From the NCBI GenBank assembly GCA_027627225.1, contig CM051029.1, positions 864,501-928,500 of the forward strand: DNA of 64,000 nt, given 5' to 3'. Shown here in pieces: positions 1 to 12,674 of this stretch; within the stretch, counting starts at the first letter, position 1; every line of letters starts with the position of its first letter. The DNA is from Congeria kusceri. Taxonomy: Eukaryota > Mollusca > Bivalvia > Myida > Dreissenidae. The position numbers and the translations under genes were made by a program. The notes below the pieces were generated by a model, which was given only the letters and a program-made list of their open reading frames with translations, was not told the DNA's origin and did not search any database.

Positions 1-859
1 ACGTACGACCCGACGGACTGTTAAGAACAATGCCTAATGCCTCCCAATGTGTGGGGACAGGAATAGAACGGTAGAAGCAAGAAACGAACACAGTAGGCAC
101 TACATTTCGACATAATGCTGGAAATGTGACACTACCAACAATGCAGTATCAAAAAGTGAGGTAGAAGCTATATATAGCAGTGACAGAATCGGAAAAAAAT
201 GCACTTAATAAGGTGAGCTATAAAGACACGATAATGGTATCCTTTCCCCGGATAATTTATGGCTAATTGCAATCAATAAAACTGTATCAGTTGTCAAAAC
301 ATGCCTAGTTCTGCAACTCGCCATAATACTGTAAATACGACAATGAGAGCACCCGAATGCTGGAAATAAACCCAAATCAATGTGTTTGGGGAGAACAAAT
401 ATAGAACGGTAAATAATGGAAAGTTTTGTTTAAATAATATTGCTAGCATCATAAATATATTTAACAACACATGTATGATTGGTAATTGGATTATTACTAA
501 CACTCTTTCTTCATTTGACTCTCCGCAATTCTCGGGTGTTGAACTCTAGTGTATTGGCACCATGCTGTTGTCACAGTTTAGAGAATCAAATCATCTGAGA
601 TAAATGGATAATCACTCAAATTTGACTGACTGTATTTATGGCATTTTATATTGCACTCCTCTCAAATGCGTTGACAAAACACACTTGCATAATGTTTAAA
701 TCTTTGCTAACCTGTAGTTGGATTAAAATATGTGATGATGATAAACGTGAATAATTTTAACAATCAATAATAACTAATTTTGTCACAATAGTATTGATAG
801 AATCAACATTACATAGTAACACACACGTATTCATGCTTATTCGATTATTACTAATAACC

Positions 860-1953
860 ATTACAGCCATTAATGAAAATATATCATTATTGCAGCTATA
901 ACAACACTGATAAAGCTTTAATGTATACACCCAGGGAAAGTATCACATTTTTTGCCCATACAGATTTCGATTCACATGTAATAATGGTATATCAAAACTA
1001 ACGATAATCCAGATTTCCATCAGCTGTTTTAGTACAACTGATTCAATCTCATGTTCCATTAATGTTGTTTGAGAGTCTTTTGTACAGCATATGGAAGAAG
1101 GTTTTAGTCTGGCGCAGTAAAATATTAAGATACCATAGAATAAAAATATTGACTACATTAAAGTATAAAAAGTTGATGCCGTCAGCTTACGGTTACTCGC
1201 AATTACCCTCAAAAAGGAATTAAATTGATTTGTTAATATCACTAATTAACATCTAATTTGCTCCCAGGTGCGTATCAAAGCATATCGCTATGCTATCGAA
1301 AAGAGGCACAAGCTAGTTACGTAATACTTGAAATACAATACGACTGAATACGATTTTAATATAATAAATGCATTGAGTTTACGCTATTGAAGATAACAAA
1401 ACGTTAGCGGCGTTACGTAGGAAAACTACTCTGACTCTTTAGAGGGGCCCTCTTGTAAATACATTATAGCCAAGAAAATCGCATTGAGTCATTCAATTAT
1501 ACCTATCAAATAGGCAATTCTATAGGCAATTCTGGCTTAAACTTGTTCTTTAAATCTTTGATAATACAAATAATAGTATATAGGGCATAGAACACACCGT
1601 AGAGACCACAATGACGTATTATAAGAAGCAATTTTGATTACGACAGACAGCAAGCGAACACAATCAGTACTACACTTCGAAATTATGCGTGAAGTGTGGC
1701 CAACACAATAGTATAGTATCAAAATGTAAGATATACTAATTAATTTTATTATTATTATATACGAGCCTCATAACTGTGTAGACGAAACACGATGTAAGTT
1801 AAAACTGAGCTAATGATACCTATCAAAGTATTTAAAAAATTTGTTAGAAAGACAATATATTGTTAACAGTAATATGGATCATTAAACGAGAGATCAAATA
1901 ATGTAGTATTAGCTATTTATTTGTAGTCAAACGCTGTGAGGCACGGCAACTCG
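860..1953 (-). repeat. Extra ~1.1-kb decayed monomer inside left unit 0
   Basis: Standard units go directly from ...TTACTAATAACC to AAATGGAATG; here about 1,094 bases intervene. The first ~280 bases (861-1140) match the sequence found next to the palindrome centre at 22562-22850. The remainder is a strongly diverged repeat monomer: 1560-1640 resembles the stretch before motif A, and 1640-1735 resembles a single A/B motif without the ~1-kb block. The segment re-enters the standard unit at ACTCGCCA, a string that also occurs elsewhere in the unit, which suggests recombination between decayed and standard monomers. A 12-base string (ATAGGCAATTCT) is doubled at about 1510-1535. No gene is visible. 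Confidence 0.8.
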
Positions 1954-2317
1954 CCAAATGGAATGTATTTGTAGAGAACAAATATAGCACGTATACGCAT
2001 TTCGGGAACGTATTACATATACAACAAACATGATCCTAATTTTCCTTAAGTTATGCACTAATTTAAATTCACACCGTGCTTTGTTAGTTATTTCTTGGGT
2101 GGGGATAATTCCAGCAATGACACTTATCATTCACTTAAAACAAACCGAATGCATGTACAAATTTTTTCCAAAAATAAACGTGCGCTATTCTTTCAGACCA
2201 TATGTAAAAGCAAAACACTATTTAAAATAAGTGGGTGCCGAATAAGTAAGCAAATTAATTACATTTGTTTGGATATACTTCAATATGATATGGGTAAGTA
2301 TTAAATATATAGAGATA

Positions 2318-2336
2318 GTACTTTAAATCAAAGTAC
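2318..2336. other. Conserved 7-bp-stem hairpin (reference copy)
   Basis: GTACTTT-AAATC-AAAGTAC is a perfect 7-base stem with a 5-base loop. It recurs at the equivalent place in most standard units, for example 5410-5428 and, as the complement, 33246-33264; a few units carry a stem change. No associated gene or terminator context exists, so I do not call it a terminator. Confidence 0.6.
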
Positions 2337-4170
2337 ATTGTCCTTTTTTATTGAAACAAACAAACATAACATTCTTCAAAGAAACTACTTAAATTAAAGG
2401 TGTAAGGATATTTTCTAATAGATCAAAACGCATTTAATATATGCTTGGTAAGATGTATTCAGACAATAGGGATTTAATCCCCGCTATCCAATTGCGTTAT
2501 AATACATGGCCAATGCAATAACTGCATTCAAGACATGAACTACATTTACAGACCTGTGCAATTGCCAAGATATTCATACACACGAAATTCGCCATAAGTA
2601 CGCATAAGCTGATAAGGATAGAAATCGAATCCATAGTATGAATAAAAAGCTTACAATTAAAAACATGATGGAGAGAAATCAGAGAGAATAAGACAATCGA
2701 ATAATCAGCATACATAATGCGGAATATTATTCTGTCCGTTAGCCGTTTACCACAAATATAAGCATATGGTATTAAAATTATTTGTGAAAATAAATAAAAT
2801 AACATTAGTATTTGCCTCACATGCATGCACAAGCATCTCAACAAACTTCCAAAAGAAATAAACGCATGTAACTTAATGCTTGAAATGCAACCAGATTTAA
2901 TACCTTTATAATTTAATAAAGAATACCTATATGCTTCAGAAAATATCATATATTTAATCAAATAGAAAACGTCATTACGCATGTAAAAAAAACTGACAAA
3001 TATGCGCTCTTTTAGTTACAAATATATACTCATATTTGTTAACCGCCTTGAAATATGCAATTGCCAATATAAAACAGGCAAGTGAGACCTAAACTTGCTT
3101 AATAACATATAGAACAAGAACAGATGTAGGTCATAAAACGCACTGTAGACCCTAAATTATGCATTTCAATTTTTAATTTTTATTTCTACAAGCTGTAAGC
3201 GAACACTCAGCACGCTAATCGACATATTTCTGAAAATATTGTACACTCAACAGTACAGTATCAACTAGATGTGTCACAGACACGGATGCCCCCACCACAT
3301 ATGATGGGAAACAGACAAAGGACTTGTCGCCAACACTAATTCTTGCCTCCAAAAATACTTTTTTATAATTACTTAATAGTAGAAAAATGACAAAGGGTAA
3401 TACTTCAACAGAAATTGGTCGCAGCTGAAATTTCTTCCTTTGCGATCGCCTAGACAATAATGTCCTTCAGCTTTGACAGTTTGAACGCCATCAGCCAAGC
3501 ATTTCAAGAGAGGCTGAGTCCACAAAATATCGATATATATATTCTATAGTGGAAAAGTGGAAAAGTGCCATAATTCTGCCAACATTAGTCGCTGCCGAAA
3601 TGCTTTCATGTATGATAACTCACACATTAAGGCCCTTTTGTTGTAAAAGTTTGAACAAAGTTTATCAAACTGTTAAAGAGAAGTTCAGTCTCCATGTCTA
3701 TATTCTATAGTAGAAAAATGGCCAAAGGCCATACATCTGCCAAAATTCATTCCTTTTAGATCATCTACACATGCTGGTTCCTCAGCTTTAAACATTGAAG
3801 CAAAATCGGCCTAGCACTTCAAAAAGTGTTGAGTCCAAAAAATTTCAAGAAGTACTATAGTAGTAAAAATGAAAAATAGCAATAAATCTGCCAAAATTGG
3901 ACGCAGCCTAAATTTCGTCTTTTACGATCACCTACACATTAAGGTTCTCCATCTGTGAACGTTTCAGTTAAATCCGCCCAGCTCTGTAAGAGCAGTTCAT
4001 ATTTTGTATATTCTATAGTGGAAATAATGACAAAGGGCCATAATTCTACCAAATGTAGTCTTTGCAAAAATTCCATCTCTCACGATCACCCACACACTAA
4101 GGTTCTAAAGCTGTGAAAGTTTAAGCGAAATCCGCCAGCATTAAAAGAGAAGTTGAATCCATACAATTTC

Positions 4171-4210
4171 AGGACGTGCGTACGTACGTTCGTACGACCC
4201 GACGGACCGC
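4171..4210. repeat. CpG-rich CGTACG tract marking unit phase (reference copy)
   Basis: About nine CpG steps occur in about 38 bases, in otherwise CpG-poor AT-rich DNA. ACGTGCGTACGTACGT is 16 bases of strict purine-pyrimidine alternation and largely self-complementary, followed by TCGTACGACCCGACGG. Versions of it occur once per complete unit (left starts 7271, 12675, 15775, 18873, 21970; right ends 28301 to 62310) and are absent only from the decayed monomers and the rearranged unit 2a/2b joint. Possible roles such as a methylation target, Z-DNA former or protein-binding site are inference. Confidence 0.85.
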
Positions 4211-6473
4211 TAAGAACAATGTCTAAGGCATCCCAATGTGTGGGGACAGAAACAGAAAGGTAGAAGCAAGAAACGAACACAGTAGGCACTACATTTCGAC
4301 ATAATGCTGGAAATGTGACACTACCAATAATCAGTATCAAAAAGTGAGGTAGAAACTATATGTAGCAGTGTCAGAAATCGAAAAAAGCGCACTTAATAAG
4401 GTGAGCTATAAAGACACGATAATGGTATCTTTACCCCGGAGAATTAATGGCTAATTGCAATCAATAAAACTGTATCAGTTGTCAAAACATGCCAAGTTCT
4501 GCAACTCGCCATAATACTGTAAATAAGACAATGAGAGCACCCGAATGCTGGAAATAAAGCCAGATCAATGTGTTTATGGAGAACAAATATAGAACGGTAA
4601 ATAATGGAAAGTTTTGTTTAAATAATATTGCTAGCATCATAAATATATTTAAGAACACATGTATGATTGGTAATTCGATTATTACTAACACTCTTTCTTT
4701 ATTTGACTCTCCCCAATTCTCGGGTGTTGAACTCTAGTGCGTTGGCACCATCCTGTTGTCACAGTTTAGAGAATCGAAAAATCTGAGATAAATTGATAAT
4801 CACTCAAATTTGACTGACTGTATTTATTGCATTTTATATCGCACTCCTCTCAAATGCGTTGATAAAACACATTTGCATAATGATTAAAACTTTGTTAACC
4901 TGTAGTTGGACTAAACTATGTAATGGTGATAAAGGTAAATAATTTTAACAATCAATAATAACTAATTTTGTCACAATAGTATTGATTGTATAAACATTAC
5001 ATAGTGACACACACGTTTTCATGCTTATTCGATTATTACTAATAACCAAAGTGAATGTATTTGTAGAGAACAAATGCAGGACGTATACGCATTTCGGGAA
5101 CGTATTACATATACAACAAACATGATCCTTCATTTCCTTAAGTTATGCACTAATTTAAATTCACACCGTGCTTTGTTAGTTATTTCTAGGGTGGAGATAA
5201 TTCCAACAATGACACTGATAATTCACTTGAAACAAACCGAATGCATATACATATTTTTTTCCAAAAATAAATGTGCGCTATTATTCAGACCATATGTAAA
5301 AGCAAAACACTATTTAAAATATGTGGGTGCCGAATAAGTAAGCACATTATTTACATTTGTTTGGATATACTTCAATATGACATGGGTAAGTATTAAATAT
5401 ATTGAGATAGTACTTTAAATCAAAGTACATTGTCCTTTTTTATTGAAACAGACATAGATAACATTCTTCATAGAAACTACTTAAATTAAAGATGTAAGGA
5501 TATTTTTTGAATAGATCAAAACGCATTTAATATATGCTTGGTAAGATACTATGTATTCAGACAATAGGGATTTAATCCCCGCTATCCAATTGCGTTATAA
5601 TATATGGCCAATGCAATAACTGCATTCAAGACATGAAATACATGTACAAACCTGTGCAATTGCCAAGATATTCATACACACGAAATTCGCCATAAGTACG
5701 CAGATGCTGATAAAGATAGAAATCGAATCCATAGTATGAATAAATGCTTACAATTAAAAACATGATGGAGAGAAATCAGAGAGAATAAGACAATCGAATA
5801 ATCAGCATACATAATGCGGAATATTATTATGTCCGATAGCCGTTTACCACAAATATTTGCATATGAAATTAAAATTATCTTTGAAAATAAATAAAATAAC
5901 ATTTGTATTTTTCTCACATGCATGCACAAGCATCTCAAGATCTTCCAAAAGAAATAAACGCATGTAAATTAATGTTTGAAATGCAACCAGATTTAGTAAC
6001 TTTATAATTTAATAAAGAATACCTTTATGCTTCAGAAAATATCATATATTTAATCAAATAGAAAACGTCATTACGCATGTAAAAAAAAACTGACAAATAT
6101 GCGCTCTTTTAGTTACAAATATATCACTCATATTTGTAAACCGCCTTGAAATATGCAATTGCCAATATAAAACAGGCAAGTGAGACCCAAACTTGCTTAA
6201 TAACATCTAGAACAAGAACAGATGTAGGTCATAAAACGCACTGTAGACCCTAAATTATGCATTTCAATTTTTAATGTTTATTTCTACAAGCTGTAAGCGA
6301 ACACTCAGCACGCTAATCGACATATTTCTGAAAATATTGTACACTCAACAGTACAGTATCAACTAGATGTGTCACAGACACGGATGCCCCCACCACATAT
6401 GTTTGGAAACAGACAAAGGACTTGTCGCCAACACTAATTCTTGCCTCAAAAAATATTTTTTTAATAATTATTT

Positions 6474-7270
6474 TATAGTAGAAAAATGACAATGGGTAAT
6501 ACTTCTACAGAAATTGGTCGCAGCTGAAATGTCTTCCTTTGCGATCGCCTAGACATTAATGTCCTTCTGCTTTGACAGTTTGAACGCCATCCGCCAAGCA
6601 TTTCAAGAGAGGCTGAGTCCACAAAATATCGATAAGTATATATTCTATGGTGGAAAGAGGAAAAGGGCCATAATTCTGCCAACATTAGTCGCTGCCGAAA
6701 TGCCTTCATGTATGCTAACCCACACATTAAGGCCCTTTTGTTGTAAAAGTTTGAACAAAGTTGATCAAACTGTTAAAGTGAAGTTGAGTCTTGATGTCAA
6801 TATTCTATAGTAGAAAAATGGCCAAAGGCCAGACATCTTCCAAAATTCATTCCTTTTAGATCATCTACACATACTGGTTCCTCAGCTTTAAACATAGAAG
6901 CAAAATCAGTCTAGCACTTCAAAAAGTGTTGAGTCCAAAAATTTTCAAGAAGTACTATAGTAGTACAAATGAAAAACAGCAATAAATCTGCCAAAATTAG
7001 ACGCTGCCTAAATTTCGTCTTTTACGATCACCTACACATTAAGGTTCTCCAGCTGTGAACGTTTCAGTTAAATCCGCCCAGCTCTGTAAGAGGAGTTCAT
7101 ATTTTGTATATTCTATAGTGGAAATAATGACAAAGGGCCATAATTCTACCAAATGTAATCTCAGCAAACATTCCATCTCTCACGATCACCCACACACTAA
7201 GGTTCTAAAGATGTGAAAGTTTGAGCGAAATCCGCCAGCAGTAAAAGAGGAGTTGAATCCATACAATTTC
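6474..7270 (-). repeat. Five diverged ~160-bp tandem sub-repeats (reference copy of the block)
   Basis: Successive sub-repeats start at 6474, 6646, 6806, 6956 and 7114 and end at 7270, giving lengths of 172, 160, 150, 158 and 156 bases. Each opens with a TATAGTAG/TATAGTGG-like string, then a GGCCATAATTCT-like core, a CACACATTAAGG-like string, and a GTTTGAACAAAG-like string. The five are clearly related but well diverged from each other, while the same sub-repeat in different 3.1-kb units is nearly identical, so the sub-repeats are older than amplification of the large unit. The same block precedes or follows every complete CGTACG tract. Tandem core repeats of about 160 bases are known in bivalve pearl/Helitron-like elements and in the bivalve satellite BIV160; homology to those is a hypothesis I cannot test here. 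Confidence 0.85.
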
Positions 7271-9794
7271 AGGACGTGCGTACGTACGTTCGTACGACCC
7301 GACGGACCGCTAAGAACAATGTCTAATGCCTCCCAATGTGTGGGGACAGAAACAGAAATATAGAATCAAGAAACGAACACAGTAGGCACTACATTTCGAC
7401 ATAATGCTGGAAATGTGACACTACCAATAATGCAGTATCAAAAAGTGAGGTAGAAGCTATATGTAGCAGTGACTGAAATCGGAAAAAGGGCACTTAATAA
7501 GGTGAGCTATAAAGACTCGATAATGGTATCTTTACCCCGGAGAATGTATGGCTAATTGCAATCAATAAAACTGTATCAGTTGTCAAAACATGCCAAGTTC
7601 TGCAACTCGCCATAATACTGTAAATAAGACAATGAGAGCACCCGAATGCTGGAAATAAAGCCAGATCAATGTGTTTATTTAGAACAAATATAGAACGGTA
7701 AATAATGGAACGTTTTGTTTAAATAATATTGCTCGCATCATAAATATATTTAAGAACACATGTATGATTGGTAATGCGATCATTACTAACACTCTTTCTT
7801 TATTTGACTCTCCCCAATTCTCGGGTGTTGAACTCTAGTGCGTTGGCACCATCCTGTTGTCACAGTTTAGAGAATCGAATTATCTGAGATAAATGGATAA
7901 TCACTCAAATTTGACTGATTGTATTTATGGCATTTGATATCGCACTCCTCTCAAATGCGTTGATAAAACACACTTGTATAACAGTTAAATCTTTGTTAAC
8001 CTGTAGTTGGACTAAACTATGTAATGTTGATAAAGGTAAACAATTTAACACTCAATAATAACTAATTTTGTCACAATAGTATTGATAGTATAAACATTAC
8101 ATAGTGACACACACGTGTTCATGCTTATTCGATTATTACTAATAACCAAATGGAATGTATTTGTAGAGAACAAATGTACGACGTATACGCATTTCGGGAA
8201 CGTATTACATATACAACAAACATGATCCTTCTTTTCCTTAAGTTATGCACTAATTTAAATTCACACCGTGCTTTGTTAGTTATTTCTTGGGTAGGGATAA
8301 TTCCAACAATGACACTGATCATTCACTTAAAACAAACCGAATGCATATACACATTTTTTCCAAAAATAAACGTGCGCTATTCTTTCAGACCATATGTAAA
8401 AGCAAAACACTATTTAAATATGTGGGTGCCGAATAAGTAAGCAAATTATTTACATTTGTTTGGATATACTTCAATATGATATGGGCAAGTATTAAATATA
8501 TAGAGATAGTACTTTAAATCAAAGTACATTGTCCTTTTTTATTGAAACAAAATACATAGCATTCTTCATAGAAACTACTTAAATTAAAGGTGTAAGGATA
8601 TTTTTCTAATAGATCAAAACGCATTTAATATATACTTGGTAAGATACTATGTATTCAGACAATAGGGATTTAATCCCCGCTATCCAATTGCGTTATAATA
8701 TATGGCCAATGCAATAACTGCATTTAAGACATGAAATACATTTACAAACCTGTGCAATTGCCAAGATATTCATACACACGAAATCCGCCATAAGTACGCA
8801 TAAGCTGATAAAGATAGAAATCGAATCCATAGTATGAATAAAAAGCTTACAATTAAAAACATGATGGAGAGAAATCAGAGAGAATAAGACAATCGAATAA
8901 TCAGCATACATAGTGCGGAATATTATTCTGTTCGTTAGCCGTTTACCACAAATATTAGCATATGGAATTAAAATTATTTGTGAAAATAAAGAAAATAACA
9001 TTTGTATTTGCCTCACATGCATGCACAAGCATCTCAACATACTTCCAAAAGAAATAAACGCATGTAACTTAATGCTTGAAATGCAACCAGATTTAATACC
9101 TTTATAATTTAATAAAGAATACCTTTATGCTTCAGAAAATATCATATATTTAATCAAATAGAAAACGTCATTACGCATGTAAAAAAAAACTGACAAATAT
9201 GCGCTCTTTTAGTTACAAATATATCACTCATATTTGTAAACCGCCTTGAAATATGCAATTGCCAATATAAAACAGGTAAGTGAGACCCAAACTTACTTAA
9301 TAACATCTAGAACAAGAACATATGTAGGTCATAAAACGCACTGTAGACCCTAAATTATGCATTTCAATTTTTAATTTTGATTTCTACAAGCTGTAAGCGA
9401 ACATTCAGCACGCTAATCGACATATTTCTTAAAATATGGTACACTCAACAGTACAGTACAGTATCATTTAGATGTGTCACAGACACGGATGCCCCCACCA
9501 CATATGTTTGGAAACAGACAAAGGACTTGTCGCCATCACTAATTCTAGCCACAAAAAGTATTTTTTTTATAAGTATTTTATAGTAGAAAAATGACAAAGG
9601 GTAATACTTCAACAGAAATTGGTCGCAGCTGAAATTTCTTCCTTTGCGATCGCCTAGACATTAATGTCCTTCAGCTTTGACAGTTTGAACGCCATCCGCC
9701 AAGCATTTCAAGAGAGGCTGAGTGCACAAAATATCGATAAGTATATTTTCTATGGTGGAAAGTGGAAAAGGGCCATAATTCTGCCAACATTAGT
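7271..9794 (-). repeat. Left unit 2a, truncated in its sub-repeat block
   Basis: A standard unit up to the second sub-repeat, where it stops at CCAACATTAGT (about 9794) instead of continuing through the remaining sub-repeats to a CGTACG tract. The recurring frame is open for 115 codons at 8693-9040. The truncation is the left edge of the inversion-deletion described next. No gene is recognised. Confidence 0.88.
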
Positions 9795-10108
9795 AATAAT
9801 CGCATTACCAATCATACATGTGTTCTTACATATATTTATGATGCGAGCAATATTATTTAAACAAAACTTTCCATTATTTACTGTTCTATATTTGTTCTAA
9901 ATAAACACATTGATCTGGCTTTATTTCCAGCATTCGGGTGCTCTCATTGTCTTATTTACAGTATTATGGCGAGTTGCAGAACTAGGCATGTTTTGACAAC
10001 TGATACAGTTTTATTGATTGCAATCAGCCATAAATTCTCCGGGGTAAAGATACCATTATCGTGTCTTTATAGCTCACCTTATTAAGTGCCCTTTTTTCGA
10101 TTTCTTTA
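9790..10108 (+). repeat. Inverted ~315-bp segment with adjacent ~785-bp deletion
   Basis: This stretch reads in right-array orientation although it sits in the left array. It is the reverse complement of the part equivalent to about 4374-4688 of left unit 1. The sequence equivalent to about 3589-4373 (the last sub-repeats, CGTACG tract and motif B) is absent, which accounts for the 7271-12674 interval being 5404 bases instead of about 6190. Both joints show short identities between the joined sequences: TTAGT at 9790-9794 and TTTCT at 10101-10105. The pattern fits template switching during replication repair. Confidence 0.88.
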
Positions 10109-12674
10109 GTTGACTCTCCCCAATTCTCGGGTGTTGAACTCTAATGCGTTGGCACCATCCTGTTGTCACAGTTTAGGGAATCGAATCATCTGAGATAAAT
10201 GGATAATCACTCAAATTTGACTGATTGTATTTATGGCATTTTATATCGCACTCCTCTCAAATGCGTTGATAAAACACACTTGTATAACAATTAAATCTTT
10301 GTTAACCTGTAGTTGGTCTAAACTATGTAATGTTGATAAAGGTAAACAATTTTAACAATCAATAATAACTAATTTTGTCACAATAGTATTGATAGTATAA
10401 ACATTACATAGTGACACACACGTGTTCATGCTTATTCGATTATTACTAATAACCAAATGGAATGTATTTGTAGAGAACAAATGTAGGACGTATACGCATT
10501 TCGGGAACGTGTTACATATACAACAAACATGATCCTTCTTTTCCTTAAGTTATGCACTAATTTAAATTCACACCGTGCTTTGTTAGTTATTTCTTGGGTG
10601 GGGATAATTCCAACAATGACACTGATCATTCACTTAAAACAAACCGAATGCATATACACATTTTTTCCAAAAATAAATGTGCGCTATTCTTTCAGACCAT
10701 ATGTAAAAGCAAAACACTATTTAAAATATGTGGGTGCCGAATAAGTAAGCAAATTATTAACATTTGTTTGGATATACTTCAATATGATATGGGTAAGTAT
10801 TAAATATATAGAGATAATACTTTAAAACAAAGTACATTGTCCTTTTTTATTGAAACAAACATACATAGCATTCTTCATAGAAACTACTTAAATTAAAGGT
10901 GTAAGGATATTTTTCTAATAGATCAAAACGCATTTAATATATGCTTGGTAATATACTATGTATTCAGACAATAGGGATTTAATCCCCGCTATCCAATTGC
11001 GTTATAATATATGGCCAATGCAATAACTGGATTTAAGACATGAAATACATTTACAAACCTGTGCAATTGCCAAGATATTCATACACACGAAATCCGCCAT
11101 AAGTACGCATAAGCTGATAAAGATAGAAATCGAATCCATAGTATGAATAAAAAGCTTACAATTAAAAACATGAAGGAGAGAAATCAGAGAGAATAAGACA
11201 ATCGAATAATCAGCATACATAGTGCGGAATATTATTCTGTCCGTTAGCCGTTTACCACAAATATTAGCATATGGAATTAAAATTATTTGTGAAAATAAAT
11301 AAAATAACATTTGTATTTGCCTCACATGCATGCACAAGCATCTCAACATACTTCCAAAAGAAATAAACGCATGTAACTTAATGCTTGAAATGCAACCAGA
11401 TTTAATACCTTTATTATTTAATAAAGAATACCTTTATGCTTCAGAAAATATCATATATTTAATCAAATAGAAAACGTCATTACGCATGTAAAAAAAAACT
11501 GACAAATATGCGCTCTTTTAGTTACAAATATATCACTCATATTTGTAAACCGCCTTGAAATATGCAATTGCCAATATAAAACAGGCAAGTGAGACCCAAA
11601 CTTGCTTAATAACATATAGAACAAGAACACATGTAGGTCATAAAACGCACTGTAGACCCTAAATTATGCATTTCAATTTTTAATTTTTATTTCTACAAGC
11701 TGTAAGCGAACACTCAGCACTCTAATCGACATATTTCTTAAAATATGGTACACTCAGCAGTACAGTATCAACTAGATGTGTCACAGACACGGATGCCCCC
11801 ACCACATATGTTTGGAAACAGACAAAGGACTTGTCGCCAACACTAATTCTAGCCACAAAATGTATTTTTTTTATAATTATTTTATAGTAGAAAAATGACA
11901 AAGGGTAATACTTCTACAGAAATTGGTCGCAGCTAAAATTTCTTCCTTTGTGATCGCCTGGACATTAATGTCCTTCAGTTTTGACAGTTTGAACGCCATC
12001 CGCCAAGCATTTCAAGAGAGGCTGAGTCCACAAAATATCGATAAGTATATATTCTATGGTGGAAAAGTGGAAAAGGGCCATAATTCTGCCAACATTAGTC
12101 GCTGCCGAAATGCCTTCATGTATGATAACCCACACATTAAGGCCCTTTTGTTGTAAAAGTTTGAACAAAGTTTATCAAACTGTTAAAGAGAAGTTCATGT
12201 CTATATTCTATAGTAGAAAAATGGCCAAAGGCCATATATCTTCCAAAATTCATTCCTTTTAGATCATCTACACATACTGGTTCCTCAGATTTAAACATTG
12301 AAGCAAAATCAGCCTAGCACTTCAAAAAGTGTTGAGTCCAAAAAATTTCAAGAATTCTTATAGTAGTAAAAATGAAAAATAGCAATAAACCTGCCAAAAT
12401 TGGACGCAGCCTAAATTTCGTCTTTTACGATCACCTACACATTAAGGTTCTCCAGCTGTGAACGTTTCAGTTAAATCCGCCCAGCTCTGTAAGAGGAGTT
12501 CATATTTTGTATATTCTATTGCGGAAATAATGACAAAGGGCCATAATTCTACCAAATGTAGTCTCAGCAAAAATTCCATTTCTCACGATCACCCACACAC
12601 TAAGGTTCTAAAGCTGTGGAAGATTGAGCGAAATCCGCCCAGCAGTAACAGAGGAGTTGAATCCATACAATTTC
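10109..12674 (-). repeat. Left unit 2b, standard body and sub-repeat block without its own tract
   Basis: It resumes at the equivalent of about 4692 in left unit 1 and runs to the next tract at 12675. The sub-repeat block is about 11885-12674. The recurring frame is open for 115 codons at 11002-11349. The unit start (tract and motif B) was lost in the neighbouring rearrangement. Confidence 0.88.

Larger units (their letters stand above)
1..4170 (-). repeat. Left unit 0 (about 4190 bases, contains an extra decayed monomer)
   Basis: The unit begins inside its CGTACG tract, so about 19 bases are cut off by the window edge. It is about 1.1 kb longer than the others because of the 860-1953 segment described separately. 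From 1954 onward it follows the standard plan: the GTACTTT hairpin at 2318-2336, the recurring open frame at 2497-2982, motif A at about 3186-3275 and the sub-repeat block at about 3374-4170. Confidence 0.9.
4171..7270 (-). repeat. Left unit 1 (3100 bases), reference unit for the anatomy
   Basis: In order: CGTACG tract 4171-4200; motif B about 4263-4350; AT-rich body 4350-6280 with the GTACTTT/AAAGTAC hairpin at 5410-5428 and a GGGATT-T-AATCCC hairpin near 5568-5580; motif A about 6283-6365; sub-repeat block 6474-7270. The stretch 5670-6000 carries marker variants shared with right unit 1 and the partial right unit 12 (see findings). The longest recurring frame is cut to 88 codons here. No recognisable protein or RNA gene is present. 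Confidence 0.92.

Noticed and set aside
4171..4210. CGTACG tract as an rRNA or tRNA promoter element or telomere-like repeat
   Set aside because: It does not match telomeric TTAGGG-type repeats or tRNA A/B boxes, and no RNA gene adjoins it.
8693..9040. 115-codon hydrophobic, Cys-containing frame as a small membrane-protein gene family
   Set aside because: Other copies are truncated to 63 or 79 codons or frameshifted, no domain is recognisable, and AT-rich repeats generate such Ile/Phe/Leu-rich frames readily.
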